Of a stretch of 25,560 nt of DNA, positions 13,595 through 23,248 are shown one piece after another. Both the position numbers and the translations under genes were made by a program. The stretch lies in the IMG/VR virus record IMGVR_UViG_3300006810_000342, positions 1-25,560 of that record; one strand, 5' to 3'. Position 1 is the stretch's first letter. Every line of letters begins with the position of its first letter. Below the pieces are notes generated by a model. The model did not search any database and had not been told where the DNA came from. It saw only the letters and a list, made by a program, of their open reading frames with translations. Source of the DNA: a virus.

Positions 13595-16500
13595 ATGAAA
13601 CTAACAGCTTTACAATTATCACAAGCTGGATTTGATAACGACACAATTAAATCCTACGTAGATATGCAAGTACCTTTATTAGAAAAAGGTGGTTTTACTA
13701 AAAACGAAATTTACAAATCTTACGGAATTACTGAAACTAACAGTAAAGCATTATCTGAAACTGATATGCAAGAAGATACTACTGCTATTACAAATAATGA
13801 AACTACTTTAGGTAAAAAAACTTCTTTAATGAAAGTATCAGACATTGAAACACAAGATACAATTCAATCTAATAAAACAACTGATGGCAAATACAATATT
13901 AAAAACACTACATTTGAATTATTAAAAGATGAAAACAAAGTTGAAATTACAAACAAAATAGATGAAGCATATAAATTGTTTAAAGAAGATGAAGAAGGTA
14001 GAATTGGTTTTATGGATAATTATATGGAAAATTATTATCCAAATGTTGTATATGATTCATCAAAATTAAAATCTCAACCTTTATCTTTAGCAGAAAGTGC
14101 ATTAAATGATGAACAACAAAAAACAATAAAAGGTTTGCACGCTAAAGATATTATAGGTGGCAATCAAGGCTATAATGAAGAAACAGGTAGATATGTTTTT
14201 GATAAACAATATAAAGAAGCAGAAGAAGAAAGAAAATTTAATGAACCAATAAATGTATTACACACAGCATTTACAACAGGCAATAATACTTTAGCATTAT
14301 TAGAATATACTAAACAAAATTATGGATTTAATGATATGGATAATATGTATCTTAATGAATTTATGTCATTTGTTTCAGCATTAGAAAGTGATAATAAAAA
14401 TATTTACAATGCAGATGGTAGTGCTGCTGGCCTGTTTCAATTTAGAAAAACAAGTTTTCCAACTGCAATAAATAGATTTATAAATATTAACAGAAGAATG
14501 AATAAAAATTTTGAAATACCTGTTTGGATTTCAGAAGCATTAAAACATCAAGACCCTACAAGATTATCTCCAGATGAACAAAAAGCTTTAGCGTTAGCTA
14601 ATTTTTTAGAAATACCTAGAAGTGAAAAATACAATCGTGCTGGTTCAGATGCTTTAATTAAAGCTATTGCTAAAGGTGATGTTGATGCAATGAAAAAATT
14701 GTATATTGAATATCATCATGGTGATTATAAAAAAGTAGAAGATATAGAAGCAGGTGTAGGACAAGAATATGTACTTCTTGATAATCAAAAATTAAGAGAT
14801 AGAACAGATAAATATTTTAGTAAATGGGGTACTGAAAATTATGATTATGAAACAGCACAATTAGCTTATTGGGGTTCAGAAAGTAAACCAGATGATAAAA
14901 AAAACATATTAACAAAAGCAGGAGATTTTTTCTTAAATAAAACAGGTGGTAAAGGTTATTATAACGTATTTACAAATGGATACGAACAATCTGTAAATGG
15001 TGTAATAGATAGATATTATCAAGTATTTATTGATGACCCCAAAGCTGATCCAAAAGCAGCTATAGAAAAAGTGTTTATGTATCAAGATCAAAGATTTGAT
15101 AAAGATGTTATTTCTGCTGCTGTAACATTAGTAAATGATTTACCTTTTATGGCTGCTGGTTGTTTTGCGGCAGCAGGTGCAGCATTAGTAGGTAGTGCTG
15201 GTACATCTGCACCTGCTACACCTGTTGTGTGTGGTGCTGGTGGTTTTGCATTACCAGAAGTTTTAAGATCAGCATATATGAGAGCAATTGATGAAAATTT
15301 TGTTGGTACATTTCCAGAATTTTTAAGTCATTACATGGATAAAAAAACAGCAATTGTAGCAGGTAAAGCAGCAGTTGTTGGTGGTGCTACATTTGGTGTT
15401 GGTGCTAAAGTAAAAGCACTTACAGGAAGTACAACTGCTAGACTAGCATCAGAAATAGGTGTTATGACCACTCTAGGGGCGGCTATGGAAGGCCACGTAC
15501 CTACTTTAAAAGACTTTGCTCATGCTACTGTCTTGGTATTTGGAATACATGGTTCAATAAGAGGAATGAGTATGTTTAAAAACATTTATAGTAAATATTC
15601 TGTTCATCCTAGAGATGTTATTCAAATGATGGAAAAAGATATAACTATTAGAACTCAAATAGAAAATGGTCAAATGCCAACTATATTTGAACAAGGTTCT
15701 AAAACAGTTATAGAAGGATTAGAAAAACAAGCTAACATAAAATTATTACCTCCACCTAAATATAAAAATAATGAAACTGTTAATATATCTACATCTGGCA
15801 CAGAAGTTGCTAAAGTTGTAGGTAAAGAAGTAATAGGAACTGAACAAATTATAATTGTTGAAAAACCAAATGGTGTAAAATTTCCTGTATTAGAAAGCCA
15901 AGTAAGAAAAGCACCAACTAAACCAATAGAAGTAATAGTAGAAGGTGACAAACTATCTATAAAAATTGCTAAAGATAACTCATTTAAAGAAAGACAAGAA
16001 AATGGTGAATTTGCAAAAGATATTATTGAAGTAACAAAAGATGCAGATGGTGTTTATAGAGAAACTAATTTTAAATCTACAACAGAAGCAGCAGTTAAAG
16101 AAACTGGATCATCATTTAAATACGAAACACTAGATGGTAAAACAATTGCTAATGATGGCATAACAATACAAACTAAATTTTATCCAGAACTAGCAAAAAG
16201 TTTTAAAAACAATAAACTTGTTAGTAAAGCAGAATACAAAACTGCTAAAGATATAATTAATAAAGATCGTGGTGGAATATCATCTATTGCTAAAAAAGTA
16301 GAAATTCTATTTGCAGTAGAAGCAGGTGGTAAATCAAGATTTACTGCTGATAGTTTAATTGTTAGAGTAGGTAATGATAACGTAGCTATTAATAGATCAG
16401 CTTACGAACAGTTAATTAAATTTACAGAAAAAGGTGAAGTTAAAACTGCTGAATTAATGGGTTCAGATAAAAACCAAGTTTTAATGTTTTTACATCCAGA

Positions 16501-16651
16501 AAGCGGTAAAATTTTAGCAACTATAAAACCAGAAAAAATTACTAATGGTGAAACAAATGCACAAGCTAGTAACTACTTTGAAAATTTTAAAGAAAAAGAT
16601 GGTGTACATTATGATAGAGTAAAAAGTAGTAGAGATGGTGATAACTGGTGA
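13595..16651 (+). CDS. Giant internal virion protein, N-terminal part with lytic transglycosylase domain (ends at in-frame UGA)
   Basis: 1018 residues up to a TGA at 16649-16651. A family-1-type lytic transglycosylase domain lies around residues 255-350: SALESDNKN has the catalytic glutamate (E264), and AAGLFQF (277-283) matches the G-L-F/M-Q motif. This is the T7 gp16 position and enzyme, cutting peptidoglycan as DNA enters. A hydrophobic Ala/Gly-rich region (about 512-555, with a further one near 586-605 and 620-655) could cross or insert into the inner membrane. The frame continues past the TGA without another stop into 16901-20362, so this is very probably the first 45% of a 2255-codon gene. 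If the TGA is real and obeyed, this product lacks the metallopeptidase part. Start follows the preceding stop by two bases, without a Shine-Dalgarno site. Confidence 0.88.
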   Translation: MKLTALQLSQAGFDNDTIKSYVDMQVPLLEKGGFTKNEIYKSYGITETNSKALSETDMQEDTTAITNNETTLGKKTSLMKVSDIETQDTIQSNKTTDGKYNIKNTTFELLKDENKVEITNKIDEAYKLFKEDEEGRIGFMDNYMENYYPNVVYDSSKLKSQPLSLAESALNDEQQKTIKGLHAKDIIGGNQGYNEETGRYVFDKQYKEAEEERKFNEPINVLHTAFTTGNNTLALLEYTKQNYGFNDMDNMYLNEFMSFVSALESDNKNIYNADGSAAGLFQFRKTSFPTAINRFININRRMNKNFEIPVWISEALKHQDPTRLSPDEQKALALANFLEIPRSEKYNRAGSDALIKAIAKGDVDAMKKLYIEYHHGDYKKVEDIEAGVGQEYVLLDNQKLRDRTDKYFSKWGTENYDYETAQLAYWGSESKPDDKKNILTKAGDFFLNKTGGKGYYNVFTNGYEQSVNGVIDRYYQVFIDDPKADPKAAIEKVFMYQDQRFDKDVISAAVTLVNDLPFMAAGCFAAAGAALVGSAGTSAPATPVVCGAGGFALPEVLRSAYMRAIDENFVGTFPEFLSHYMDKKTAIVAGKAAVVGGATFGVGAKVKALTGSTTARLASEIGVMTTLGAAMEGHVPTLKDFAHATVLVFGIHGSIRGMSMFKNIYSKYSVHPRDVIQMMEKDITIRTQIENGQMPTIFEQGSKTVIEGLEKQANIKLLPPPKYKNNETVNISTSGTEVAKVVGKEVIGTEQIIIVEKPNGVKFPVLESQVRKAPTKPIEVIVEGDKLSIKIAKDNSFKERQENGEFAKDIIEVTKDADGVYRETNFKSTTEAAVKETGSSFKYETLDGKTIANDGITIQTKFYPELAKSFKNNKLVSKAEYKTAKDIINKDRGGISSIAKKVEILFAVEAGGKSRFTADSLIVRVGNDNVAINRSAYEQLIKFTEKGEVKTAELMGSDKNQVLMFLHPESGKILATIKPEKITNGETNAQASNYFENFKEKDGVHYDRVKSSRDGDNW

Positions 16652-16900
16652 ATACCTAGAGATATTTTTAGTGAAACAAAAGTAGAAGATAGTGGTAATG
16701 CATCTGCATGGAAAGACTTATTTAACTCATCAAGAGGTTTAGATTTAATTGATCTTGTAGAATTATACAAAGTATTTGTTAAAAAATCACCAGAACTTAA
16801 AAACCTACCAGAAGGTTTAAATGGTTATTTTCAGTTTAAAGGTAAAAAGTCACCTAGAATAGTTATAAACGAAGCATTACAAAAAAATCCAGAACAATTT
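16649..16900 (+). other. In-frame UGA and open coding-like stretch joining the two halves of the giant gene
   Basis: The TGA (codon 1019 counted from 13595) follows a TGG codon and is followed by ATA. The next 83 codons (16652-16900) stay open in the same frame, with the same codon choice, translating to segments such as IPRDIFSETKVEDSGNASAW and PRIVINEALQKNPEQF. The last leads straight into MMTFAHELGHLID, the normal upstream strand and helix of an HExxH domain. There is no ATG, GTG or TTG in frame between 16652 and 16901 and no Shine-Dalgarno site before 16901. A point change, base-call error or stop-codon readthrough all fit. Confidence 0.8.
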
Positions 16901-19900
16901 ATGATGACGTTTGCACACGAATTAGGTCATTTAATTGATTATTTACCTAACGGTACTTTAAGTAGAGGAAACATATTAGGTTCAATAGCTACTTTAAAAG
17001 GTTACATGAACAAATGGATTGACGGTAAAAATGAAGGTGCAAAACCTTTTTCTGCAAAAGAAATAGAAGCAATGAAAAAAGCTGCTATGAAAGAAGCTAA
17101 AGAAAAAGAGAAACAAACAGATGTTGAAATTAAAGAATTAGAAATTACACCAGAAACTATACTTCAAATTTTTAGAGATGCTGGTGCTAGAGATAAAATC
17201 AATCCAGAATTTTATAATGCATTTGTTAAGTTAGATGGTGCGTTAAAAAAATTAGTAGTTAAAGATGCATTAAAAGGAATGATGTCAACTCATTTAAAAG
17301 CTATTGCAGATAAAATTAATGGCAAACCTACAGATAGTAGATTAACAAATGAAGCATACAAAATATTTAAACAAAGATTTGAAAAAGGATTAAAAGAAAG
17401 AAACCTAGTTAATAAAGAATGGATTACATCAGAACTTAAAAGTTTATCAGCTAAATGGAAACCATTTAATAGATCAGCAGACGCAGAATATACAGCTTAT
17501 AGAGATGGCCCAAGAGAATTAATGGCTGATTTTATGATGGCTTTTATGTTAAGACCACAATGGGTTAAAAACAATGCACCTAGAACTTGGGAAATGTGGA
17601 TGTATTACATGGATGCTAGACCAGAAGTAAGAGCAAATTGGGAAAGAATACAAATAGATTTAAAATCTGGATCAGATGCTAGACTAGGTGATGTAGTTAG
17701 TAAAATTGGTAATATGTTTAGAGAAACTAACGAAGCAATGATTAAAGCACAAGAAAAAGATTATAAAGCATCAAAAATAGATATTTTAGGTTCGGAAGCA
17801 ATAGATAACTTTTTTTGGATTTATAGAAGATTTAAAGGAACTGGTAGAGATAGATGGCATAGTCCATTAGCTAAAGAAGTAAACTGGTCTATTGAAAATT
17901 ACAGATACCGTCATGCTAAATTAAAAAGATACACAGATGATATGTTAAGCAAAGTTGTTAAACCAGCAGAAGAATTAGGGTATAGCACAGGCGATCTTGG
18001 TACTATGTTATTTTTAAGAAACATAGCTGAAAGTTCTCAAAGAGATAAATTAGTAAATTCATTAGGTGTTATGAAAGTTGATCCTAAATTAGGTAATATA
18101 ATGGGTGGTAGAACTGCTAAAGAAGCCTATGATTATTATGTAAAACTTCATCCAGATTTATTAAATTTAACAAATGAATTTTACAAAGTAAGAAATGAAA
18201 TGGTTATTCCAGAATTAAAAGAAAGTGGAATGTATAGTGCAGAATTAATAGCTAAATTAGAAAATAATAAAGAATACATAACATTTAATGTAAGAAAATA
18301 TTTAATTGAACGTATAGAAAAATATGGGCCAAATGCAAGTGCTACAGCTTTCTTAAAAAAAAGTAAAGGTTCATTTGAAGATATTATGAACCCTTTAAAT
18401 GCAACACTTGAAAAAGATATGTTGTTATTAGTTGAAGCTAGAAGACATAGAACAATGTCTTTAATAGTTAAATGGTTAAAAGAAAACAAAAATTGGATGG
18501 AAAGATACGACAAAAAAGCTGGAGAAGCATCTGATAGAATTATTTATAAACCTAAAAAAATTTTTATAAAAGGTAGTAATGCAGTAACCTATGAAAGACC
18601 AGCAAAAGGCATGGAACAATTTAGTTACATGAAAAATGGTGAAATGCAACATTGGCACGTTAATAAATTTGTTGCACAATCATTTAAAGAAAATCCTCAT
18701 GGAACTCATATGATGTACAGAATATTTACTCGTACAGGTGATGTATTTAGAAAAATGTTTACTGAATATAATCCTGCGTTTTGGCCAATCAATTTGGGTA
18801 GAGATTTAAACAGATCAGTTAAATTATTAAAAGGTGCAAGATATTTGGATTTAAAAGGTAAAGGTAAAAATTCATTACTTAAATATTATTGGAAAGCAGT
18901 TAAACCTGCTTACAAATCTATTTGGAAAGATGGTACTGAATTAACTAGACGTATGGAAGAAGATGGTTTTTTAATTTCTATGAACGAAGGTTATAGAGGT
19001 CAAGCAGGAAGCAAAGCATTATTAAAAGAAAAAGACCCAGACACTTTTGCTATTGAACAATTACTTGGTGAATTAAAAAAGAAAAAAGGTTTTGATAAAT
19101 ATTTTGATGAAACATTTGGTTTATTATTTAGACAATTAACTAATACAGCTAGAATGTTTGAACGTGTACCTAAAATTGGAGGTGAAATGTTTAAAAGAGA
19201 TCAGATTAAAAGAGGTGAATTAAAAATGTCTGATAAAGAAATGATGATAAGAATTCAATCAGAAGTAGGATCACCTAATTTTTTAAGACAAGGTAAATTA
19301 AACGCATTAACTAATAATTTATATTTATATTCTAATGCATTTAAAGAAGGTTGGAGAGCAGATATAGTTAGAGCAAAAGAAGCACCTTTTTCTGTTGGTT
19401 CAAAATTTGTAGCATATAACCTTATGCCTAAAATATTACAAAAATCTATGGAAATGGGATTGTATGGTACAGCATTAGGTATGGCTTACAAATATGGAGT
19501 TTCAGAATGGGATAAAATAAATTACATTCCAGTTGTATTAGGTGAAACAGCAGATGGTAGAACAGTTTATTTAAGAATACCGCAAGATGAAAGTTCAAGA
19601 TTAATTAATGGATTTTTTTACAAAGCAATGGGTATTGGTACAGACGGAAAAGAAAATTCATTTATGGATTATGCTGATTTAGTTGGATACGTAATGGGTC
19701 AAGGGCCTTCTATGAACCCTGCAATTGATTTATTTGCAGACCTAGTAGGATGGATGAATGGTACTACACCATATGATGATTTTAGAGGTTCAACTGCAAT
19801 TGATAAACAAACAGATTTAGCAGACGATCACAGAAAAAACAAAGAAATATTAAAATGGTTCTTTAATACTTATTCTGGTCAAGGTTTATATAAATTTAAA

Positions 19901-20362
19901 AGTAGCAATTTAGATAATGTAAATGCAGAAATACAAGAAGTTTTTGATTTACCAGTAGTAGGTAGAATAATTAACAGATGGATTAAAATAGGTGAAAGTC
20001 CAGTAATAGGATTTACTAATAAATCAGAAGGTGGAATGGAAAGTTTTACTAAAGAAAATGCACAAATTGGACTTGATTACAAAGAAGCAATAAATAATCT
20101 ATTAAGTGGTGAAACTTTAACTGAAAAACATAAAGTAGCCTTACTTATAAAAGGTGAGAATTTAAAAAATAATACATTATTAATTGAACAATTATCTCAA
20201 CAAGCAGGTGCTGGTGTATTACTTCAAGACATTCTTACTGAAACTGATAGTAAAAAATTATCAATTAAGATAATGAAGTTGATTGAATTTATTGAAAAAA
20301 CTGATAATGAGTATCCTATTAACTTTATTAAAGAAGAAAAATCTGATAAAATAGACGAATAA
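16901..20362 (+). CDS. Giant internal virion protein, C-terminal part with HExxH metallopeptidase-like domain
   Basis: 1153 residues if counted from the first ATG, but the coding frame reaches back to 16652 and through the UGA to 13595, so this is probably not an independent start. HELGH (residues 6-10) is a zinc-binding HExxH motif, with a probable third ligand E206 in GPRELMADFMMAFM, the usual glutamate-zincin arrangement. Beyond it come about 900 helical residues without a recognised enzyme motif, including FNPAFWPINL-like ejection-protein sequence (EYNPAFWPINLGRDLNRSVK) seen in large podovirus internal proteins. Starting at 16901 would remove the strand and much of the helix before HExxH. 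Possible roles are cutting cell-envelope proteins or self-processing on ejection; neither is shown. Confidence 0.82.
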   Translation: MMTFAHELGHLIDYLPNGTLSRGNILGSIATLKGYMNKWIDGKNEGAKPFSAKEIEAMKKAAMKEAKEKEKQTDVEIKELEITPETILQIFRDAGARDKINPEFYNAFVKLDGALKKLVVKDALKGMMSTHLKAIADKINGKPTDSRLTNEAYKIFKQRFEKGLKERNLVNKEWITSELKSLSAKWKPFNRSADAEYTAYRDGPRELMADFMMAFMLRPQWVKNNAPRTWEMWMYYMDARPEVRANWERIQIDLKSGSDARLGDVVSKIGNMFRETNEAMIKAQEKDYKASKIDILGSEAIDNFFWIYRRFKGTGRDRWHSPLAKEVNWSIENYRYRHAKLKRYTDDMLSKVVKPAEELGYSTGDLGTMLFLRNIAESSQRDKLVNSLGVMKVDPKLGNIMGGRTAKEAYDYYVKLHPDLLNLTNEFYKVRNEMVIPELKESGMYSAELIAKLENNKEYITFNVRKYLIERIEKYGPNASATAFLKKSKGSFEDIMNPLNATLEKDMLLLVEARRHRTMSLIVKWLKENKNWMERYDKKAGEASDRIIYKPKKIFIKGSNAVTYERPAKGMEQFSYMKNGEMQHWHVNKFVAQSFKENPHGTHMMYRIFTRTGDVFRKMFTEYNPAFWPINLGRDLNRSVKLLKGARYLDLKGKGKNSLLKYYWKAVKPAYKSIWKDGTELTRRMEEDGFLISMNEGYRGQAGSKALLKEKDPDTFAIEQLLGELKKKKGFDKYFDETFGLLFRQLTNTARMFERVPKIGGEMFKRDQIKRGELKMSDKEMMIRIQSEVGSPNFLRQGKLNALTNNLYLYSNAFKEGWRADIVRAKEAPFSVGSKFVAYNLMPKILQKSMEMGLYGTALGMAYKYGVSEWDKINYIPVVLGETADGRTVYLRIPQDESSRLINGFFYKAMGIGTDGKENSFMDYADLVGYVMGQGPSMNPAIDLFADLVGWMNGTTPYDDFRGSTAIDKQTDLADDHRKNKEILKWFFNTYSGQGLYKFKSSNLDNVNAEIQEVFDLPVVGRIINRWIKIGESPVIGFTNKSEGGMESFTKENAQIGLDYKEAINNLLSGETLTEKHKVALLIKGENLKNNTLLIEQLSQQAGAGVLLQDILTETDSKKLSIKIMKLIEFIEKTDNEYPINFIKEEKSDKIDE

Positions 20363-20364
20363 TT

Positions 20365-22239
20365 ATGACAATTTCTACTACGATTATTAAAAACAGTTAT
20401 TCTTGTACGGGTTCACAAGATACTTTTGCTTATTCGTTTCAAATTTCTACTATTGCTGATATGCAGGTTATTATTCGTTCTGCCGCAGGAGCAGAAACGG
20501 TTAAAACTTTAACTACTCATTATACAGTAACAGGTGCAGGTAGTGCAAATGGTGGTAATGTAGTATTTGAATCTGGCCATATACCAACTAATACGGAAAC
20601 TGTTATTTTAAGAAGATCAACTGCACAAACACAAGCGTTAGATTTAGTAGAAAATGACCCTTTTACCGCTGATAGTGTTGAAAGTGCATTTGATAAAAAT
20701 TTAGCATTAGTACAAGAATTGCAAGAACAAGCAGATAGATCAATAAAAATTTCTAGAACTAATACAATGACTAGCACAGAATTTACAAATTCTGCAACTG
20801 ATCGTGCTAACAAACTTTTATCTTTTGATGCTTCTGGTGAACTTACAGTTGCTCAAGAAATTGGAACTTTTAAAGGTAATTCTGCAACTACTACTACAGC
20901 GGCATACGTTGTAAGAGATATAGTTAAAGGAACTACTACTGCTCAATTAAATAATATTTACATTTGTATTCAAGCATCACCAGTTGGTACTGCTTTAACT
21001 AATACATCTTATTGGACATTAATTGTTGACGCTGTTTCGGCTGCTGCATCTGCAACGACAGCTACAACTAAAGCTAGTGAAGCTGCTGCATCTGCGGCAA
21101 CAGCTACAACTAAAGCTAACACCGCAACTACTAAAGCATCTGAAGCCGCTACGTCTGCGTCTAATGCCTCAACATCTGAAACTAATGCTGCTGCAAGTTT
21201 TGATAGTTTTGATGACAGATATTTAGGAGCAAAATCTTCAGCACCATCTGTTGATAATGATGGTAATGCTTTATTAACAGGTGCATTATATTTTAATTCT
21301 TCTTCTAATCAATTATTTAACTGGACAAGTGGAGATGCTTGGGAAGCAATCAAACCTAGTTCATCTGAACAAACAAATATTAATACTTTAGCTGCTAGTG
21401 CAGTTGTGGCGGATATGGCTTTATTAGCAACAACAGATGTAATTGCTGACATGGCCTTACTTGGTAATTCAGATGTTATAGCTGACATGGCTCTACTTGG
21501 AACAAGTGATGTAGTAGCTGATCTTAATAAACTTGCTACAACAGATATTGTTAATGACTTAAATACTTTAGCAACAACAGATATAGTTAATGATCTTAAT
21601 CAATTAGCAACTTCTGATTTTGTTTCAGACTTAACTGCTATTGAAGCGATCAAAGCTAATGTAACAACTGTAGCTGATAACGTAGCAGGTGTAACTAGCT
21701 TTGCCGAAAAATATAGAGTTGGTTCTAGTGATCCATCATCATCACTTAATGAAGGAGATTTATTTTATAACTCAACTTCTAATGTTTTAAAATTTTATGA
21801 TGGAAGTAACTGGGTAGTTGTATCAGCTGTAACTAGCGCAACGATTACTGGTCAAACAGCCGAAACATCAATTGCCGATGATGATTTAATTTTACTTAGT
21901 GATACTTCAGCTAGTGGTGCTTTAAGAAAAATGACAAAGGCTAATTTTGTTACTGGTCTTGGAAGTGCATCAAGCATAGCAGATACAGATAGCGATACTC
22001 AAATTCAAGTAGAAGAAAGTTCAGATGAAGATAAATTAAGATTTGATACTGGCGGAACTGAAAGAGCCATTATGGATGGCAACGGAATTGCTTTAACAAC
22101 AAATGGTGGATCATTTATTCATCACAATACAATCGCTAATGATACAACATTGGCAAATCAAAATATGCTGTTAGTTGGAAATGTTGCCATAACTGGAACT
22201 CTAACTATTGGCTCTAACTCAACGGTGGTAGTAATATAA
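20365..22239 (+). CDS. Tail fibre protein with T7-type N-terminal attachment domain
   Basis: 624 residues. Residues 1-135 match the T7 tail-fibre N-terminal domain that binds the tail: FAYSFQISTIADMQVIIR, HYTVTGAGSANGGNVVFESG, ILRRSTAQTQALDLVEND and VESAFDKNLALVQELQEQAD. Then an Ala/Thr/Ser-rich heptad-like stretch (about 223-275), a GALYFNSSSNQLFNW module, seven 12-residue repeats (347-430), a second LFYNSTSNVLKFYDGSNW module (about 466-485) and a TAETSIAD...ALRKMTKANF module shared with the protein at 24277. The C-terminus ends in a VAITGTLTIGSNSTVVV beta segment. Trimeric shaft, presumably. It lacks a large receptor-binding head, so tip proteins encoded downstream may provide it. Its stop overlaps the next start (TAATG). 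Confidence 0.88.
   Translation: MTISTTIIKNSYSCTGSQDTFAYSFQISTIADMQVIIRSAAGAETVKTLTTHYTVTGAGSANGGNVVFESGHIPTNTETVILRRSTAQTQALDLVENDPFTADSVESAFDKNLALVQELQEQADRSIKISRTNTMTSTEFTNSATDRANKLLSFDASGELTVAQEIGTFKGNSATTTTAAYVVRDIVKGTTTAQLNNIYICIQASPVGTALTNTSYWTLIVDAVSAAASATTATTKASEAAASAATATTKANTATTKASEAATSASNASTSETNAAASFDSFDDRYLGAKSSAPSVDNDGNALLTGALYFNSSSNQLFNWTSGDAWEAIKPSSSEQTNINTLAASAVVADMALLATTDVIADMALLGNSDVIADMALLGTSDVVADLNKLATTDIVNDLNTLATTDIVNDLNQLATSDFVSDLTAIEAIKANVTTVADNVAGVTSFAEKYRVGSSDPSSSLNEGDLFYNSTSNVLKFYDGSNWVVVSAVTSATITGQTAETSIADDDLILLSDTSASGALRKMTKANFVTGLGSASSIADTDSDTQIQVEESSDEDKLRFDTGGTERAIMDGNGIALTTNGGSFIHHNTIANDTTLANQNMLLVGNVAITGTLTIGSNSTVVVI
21403..21654 (+). repeat. Seven 36-bp coding repeats (12-residue units) in the fibre shaft
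   Basis: Consecutive units begin at 21403, 21439, 21475, 21511, 21547, 21583 and 21619: VVADMALLATTD, VIADMALLGNSD, VIADMALLGTSD, VVADLNKLATTD, IVNDLNTLATTD, IVNDLNQLATSD and a degenerate FVSDLTAIEAIK. The pattern is hydrophobic pair, Asp, then two Leu, and a T/S-D cap, fitting a trimeric helical or beta-helical shaft. The first three resemble each other most, as do units 5 and 6, suggesting local duplication. Confidence 0.85.
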
Positions 22240-22988
22240 TGGCTGGAATTATAGAAGTAAAAGATCAAGGTAAATTAAGAATATATGATGCAGATAACTC
22301 TCACTATATAGACATAGTAGTTCCAAGTTCTGTTACAGCAAACAGAACGATCACTATTCCAGATGCTAGTTTTACAGTACCTCAAGCAGATACTAATACA
22401 GTTTATACGCATCCTAATCACTCTGGCGAAGTTACATCTTCAGCAGATGGTGCAACTGTTATCGCAGACAATATTGTTGATGAAGCTAATCTTAAAGTTT
22501 CTAACTCCGCAGTTAATGGTTATATGCTTACTGCTCAATCTGGAAATACTGGAGGATTGACTTGGGCTGAAGCTGGTGGTGGAAAAATTTTACAAGTAGT
22601 ACAAGGAACTGATACAAATTTTAGAACAACAACCTCAGGATCATATGCTTCCTTAACACTTAACGCATCTATAACTCCAGCTTCAGCATCAAATAAAATT
22701 TTAGTTATTGTTGCTGCTGCTTTTGGTAATTCTGGTGGCAATGCTTTTTTTGATATTCAAAAAAGCACAGATGGTGGTAGTAGTTATTCAAGTTTAGGAG
22801 GAGGTGATGGCTTTGGTGAAAGAATTGATAATGCTGGTTTTACTCCGGGAGCATTAATGACTTTAAATGGTGCTGGTACTACAAATGCAATTAATTACAA
22901 AATTTTTGGAAAACAAAGTGGTGGTATAACAGCAAAATTAGGAGCTGGTGGATATTCAGTCATAATGTTATTGGAGGTAGCAGCATAA
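22239..22988 (+). CDS. Fibre-associated tip protein 1
   Basis: 249 residues. The N-terminus (IIEVKDQGKLRIYDADNSHY, TANRTITIPDASFTVPQ) is a short collar found in marine phage fibre proteins; the middle has ANLKVSNSAVNGYMLTAQS and TGGLTWAEAGGG; the C-terminal half (about 118-249) is beta-rich, KILQVVQGTDTNFRTTTSGS to SVIMLLEVAA, like a jelly-roll-type head. No enzyme motif. It starts on the fibre's stop (TAATG) and ends on the next gene's start, so production is tied to the fibre. Receptor binding at the tip is inferred from composition, order and its similarity in layout to the proteins at 23248 and 24277. Confidence 0.72.
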   Translation: MAGIIEVKDQGKLRIYDADNSHYIDIVVPSSVTANRTITIPDASFTVPQADTNTVYTHPNHSGEVTSSADGATVIADNIVDEANLKVSNSAVNGYMLTAQSGNTGGLTWAEAGGGKILQVVQGTDTNFRTTTSGSYASLTLNASITPASASNKILVIVAAAFGNSGGNAFFDIQKSTDGGSSYSSLGGGDGFGERIDNAGFTPGALMTLNGAGTTNAINYKIFGKQSGGITAKLGAGGYSVIMLLEVAA

Positions 22989-23248
22989 TGAGATTAGAAG
23001 ATAAAATTATTGCAGCAATTAGAAAAATAAATGCAGATGCAGAAGTTACATTAACAATTGCTCCAGATAAATCTTGGAGTATTGAATGGCTTAATGGTAC
23101 TGCTGAAATTTCTAAATCAGATATTGAGGCTCAATTTTCTAATGTTAATGCAGATGAAACACAAAAAGTTACTGATAAAACAAACGCAGTAAATAAATTA
23201 AAAGCATTAGGTTTAACTGATAATGAAATAGGAGCATTGAAAATATAA
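22988..23248 (+). CDS. Small fibre-cassette protein A (possible fibre assembly helper)
   Basis: 86 residues: RLEDKIIAAIRKINADAEVT, then DKSWSIEWLNGTAEISKSDI, and a helical C-terminus AVNKLKALGLTDNEIGALKI. The last 20 residues are nearly identical to those of the 92-residue protein at 23999 although the N-terminal parts differ. Small proteins with this K-L-LGLT-EI-AL ending follow fibre genes in many phages and are often called tail fibre assembly proteins; helper function is inferred. It overlaps both neighbours by one base (TAATG). Confidence 0.62.
   Translation: MRLEDKIIAAIRKINADAEVTLTIAPDKSWSIEWLNGTAEISKSDIEAQFSNVNADETQKVTDKTNAVNKLKALGLTDNEIGALKI

Noticed and set aside
13595-20362. UGA decoded as tryptophan throughout (alternative genetic code)
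   Set aside because: No other gene contains an in-frame UGA, TGG is used normally for Trp, and UGA ends several genes (967, 3637, 11169).
21043-21190. CRISPR-like repeats
   Set aside because: The repetition is in-frame coding (Ala/Thr heptads and 12-residue units) with no spacers of unrelated sequence.
21023-21226. Plus-strand Leu/Gln-rich frame within the tail fibre
   Set aside because: A frame-shifted reading of the Ala/Thr repeat region; composition is an artefact of the repeat.
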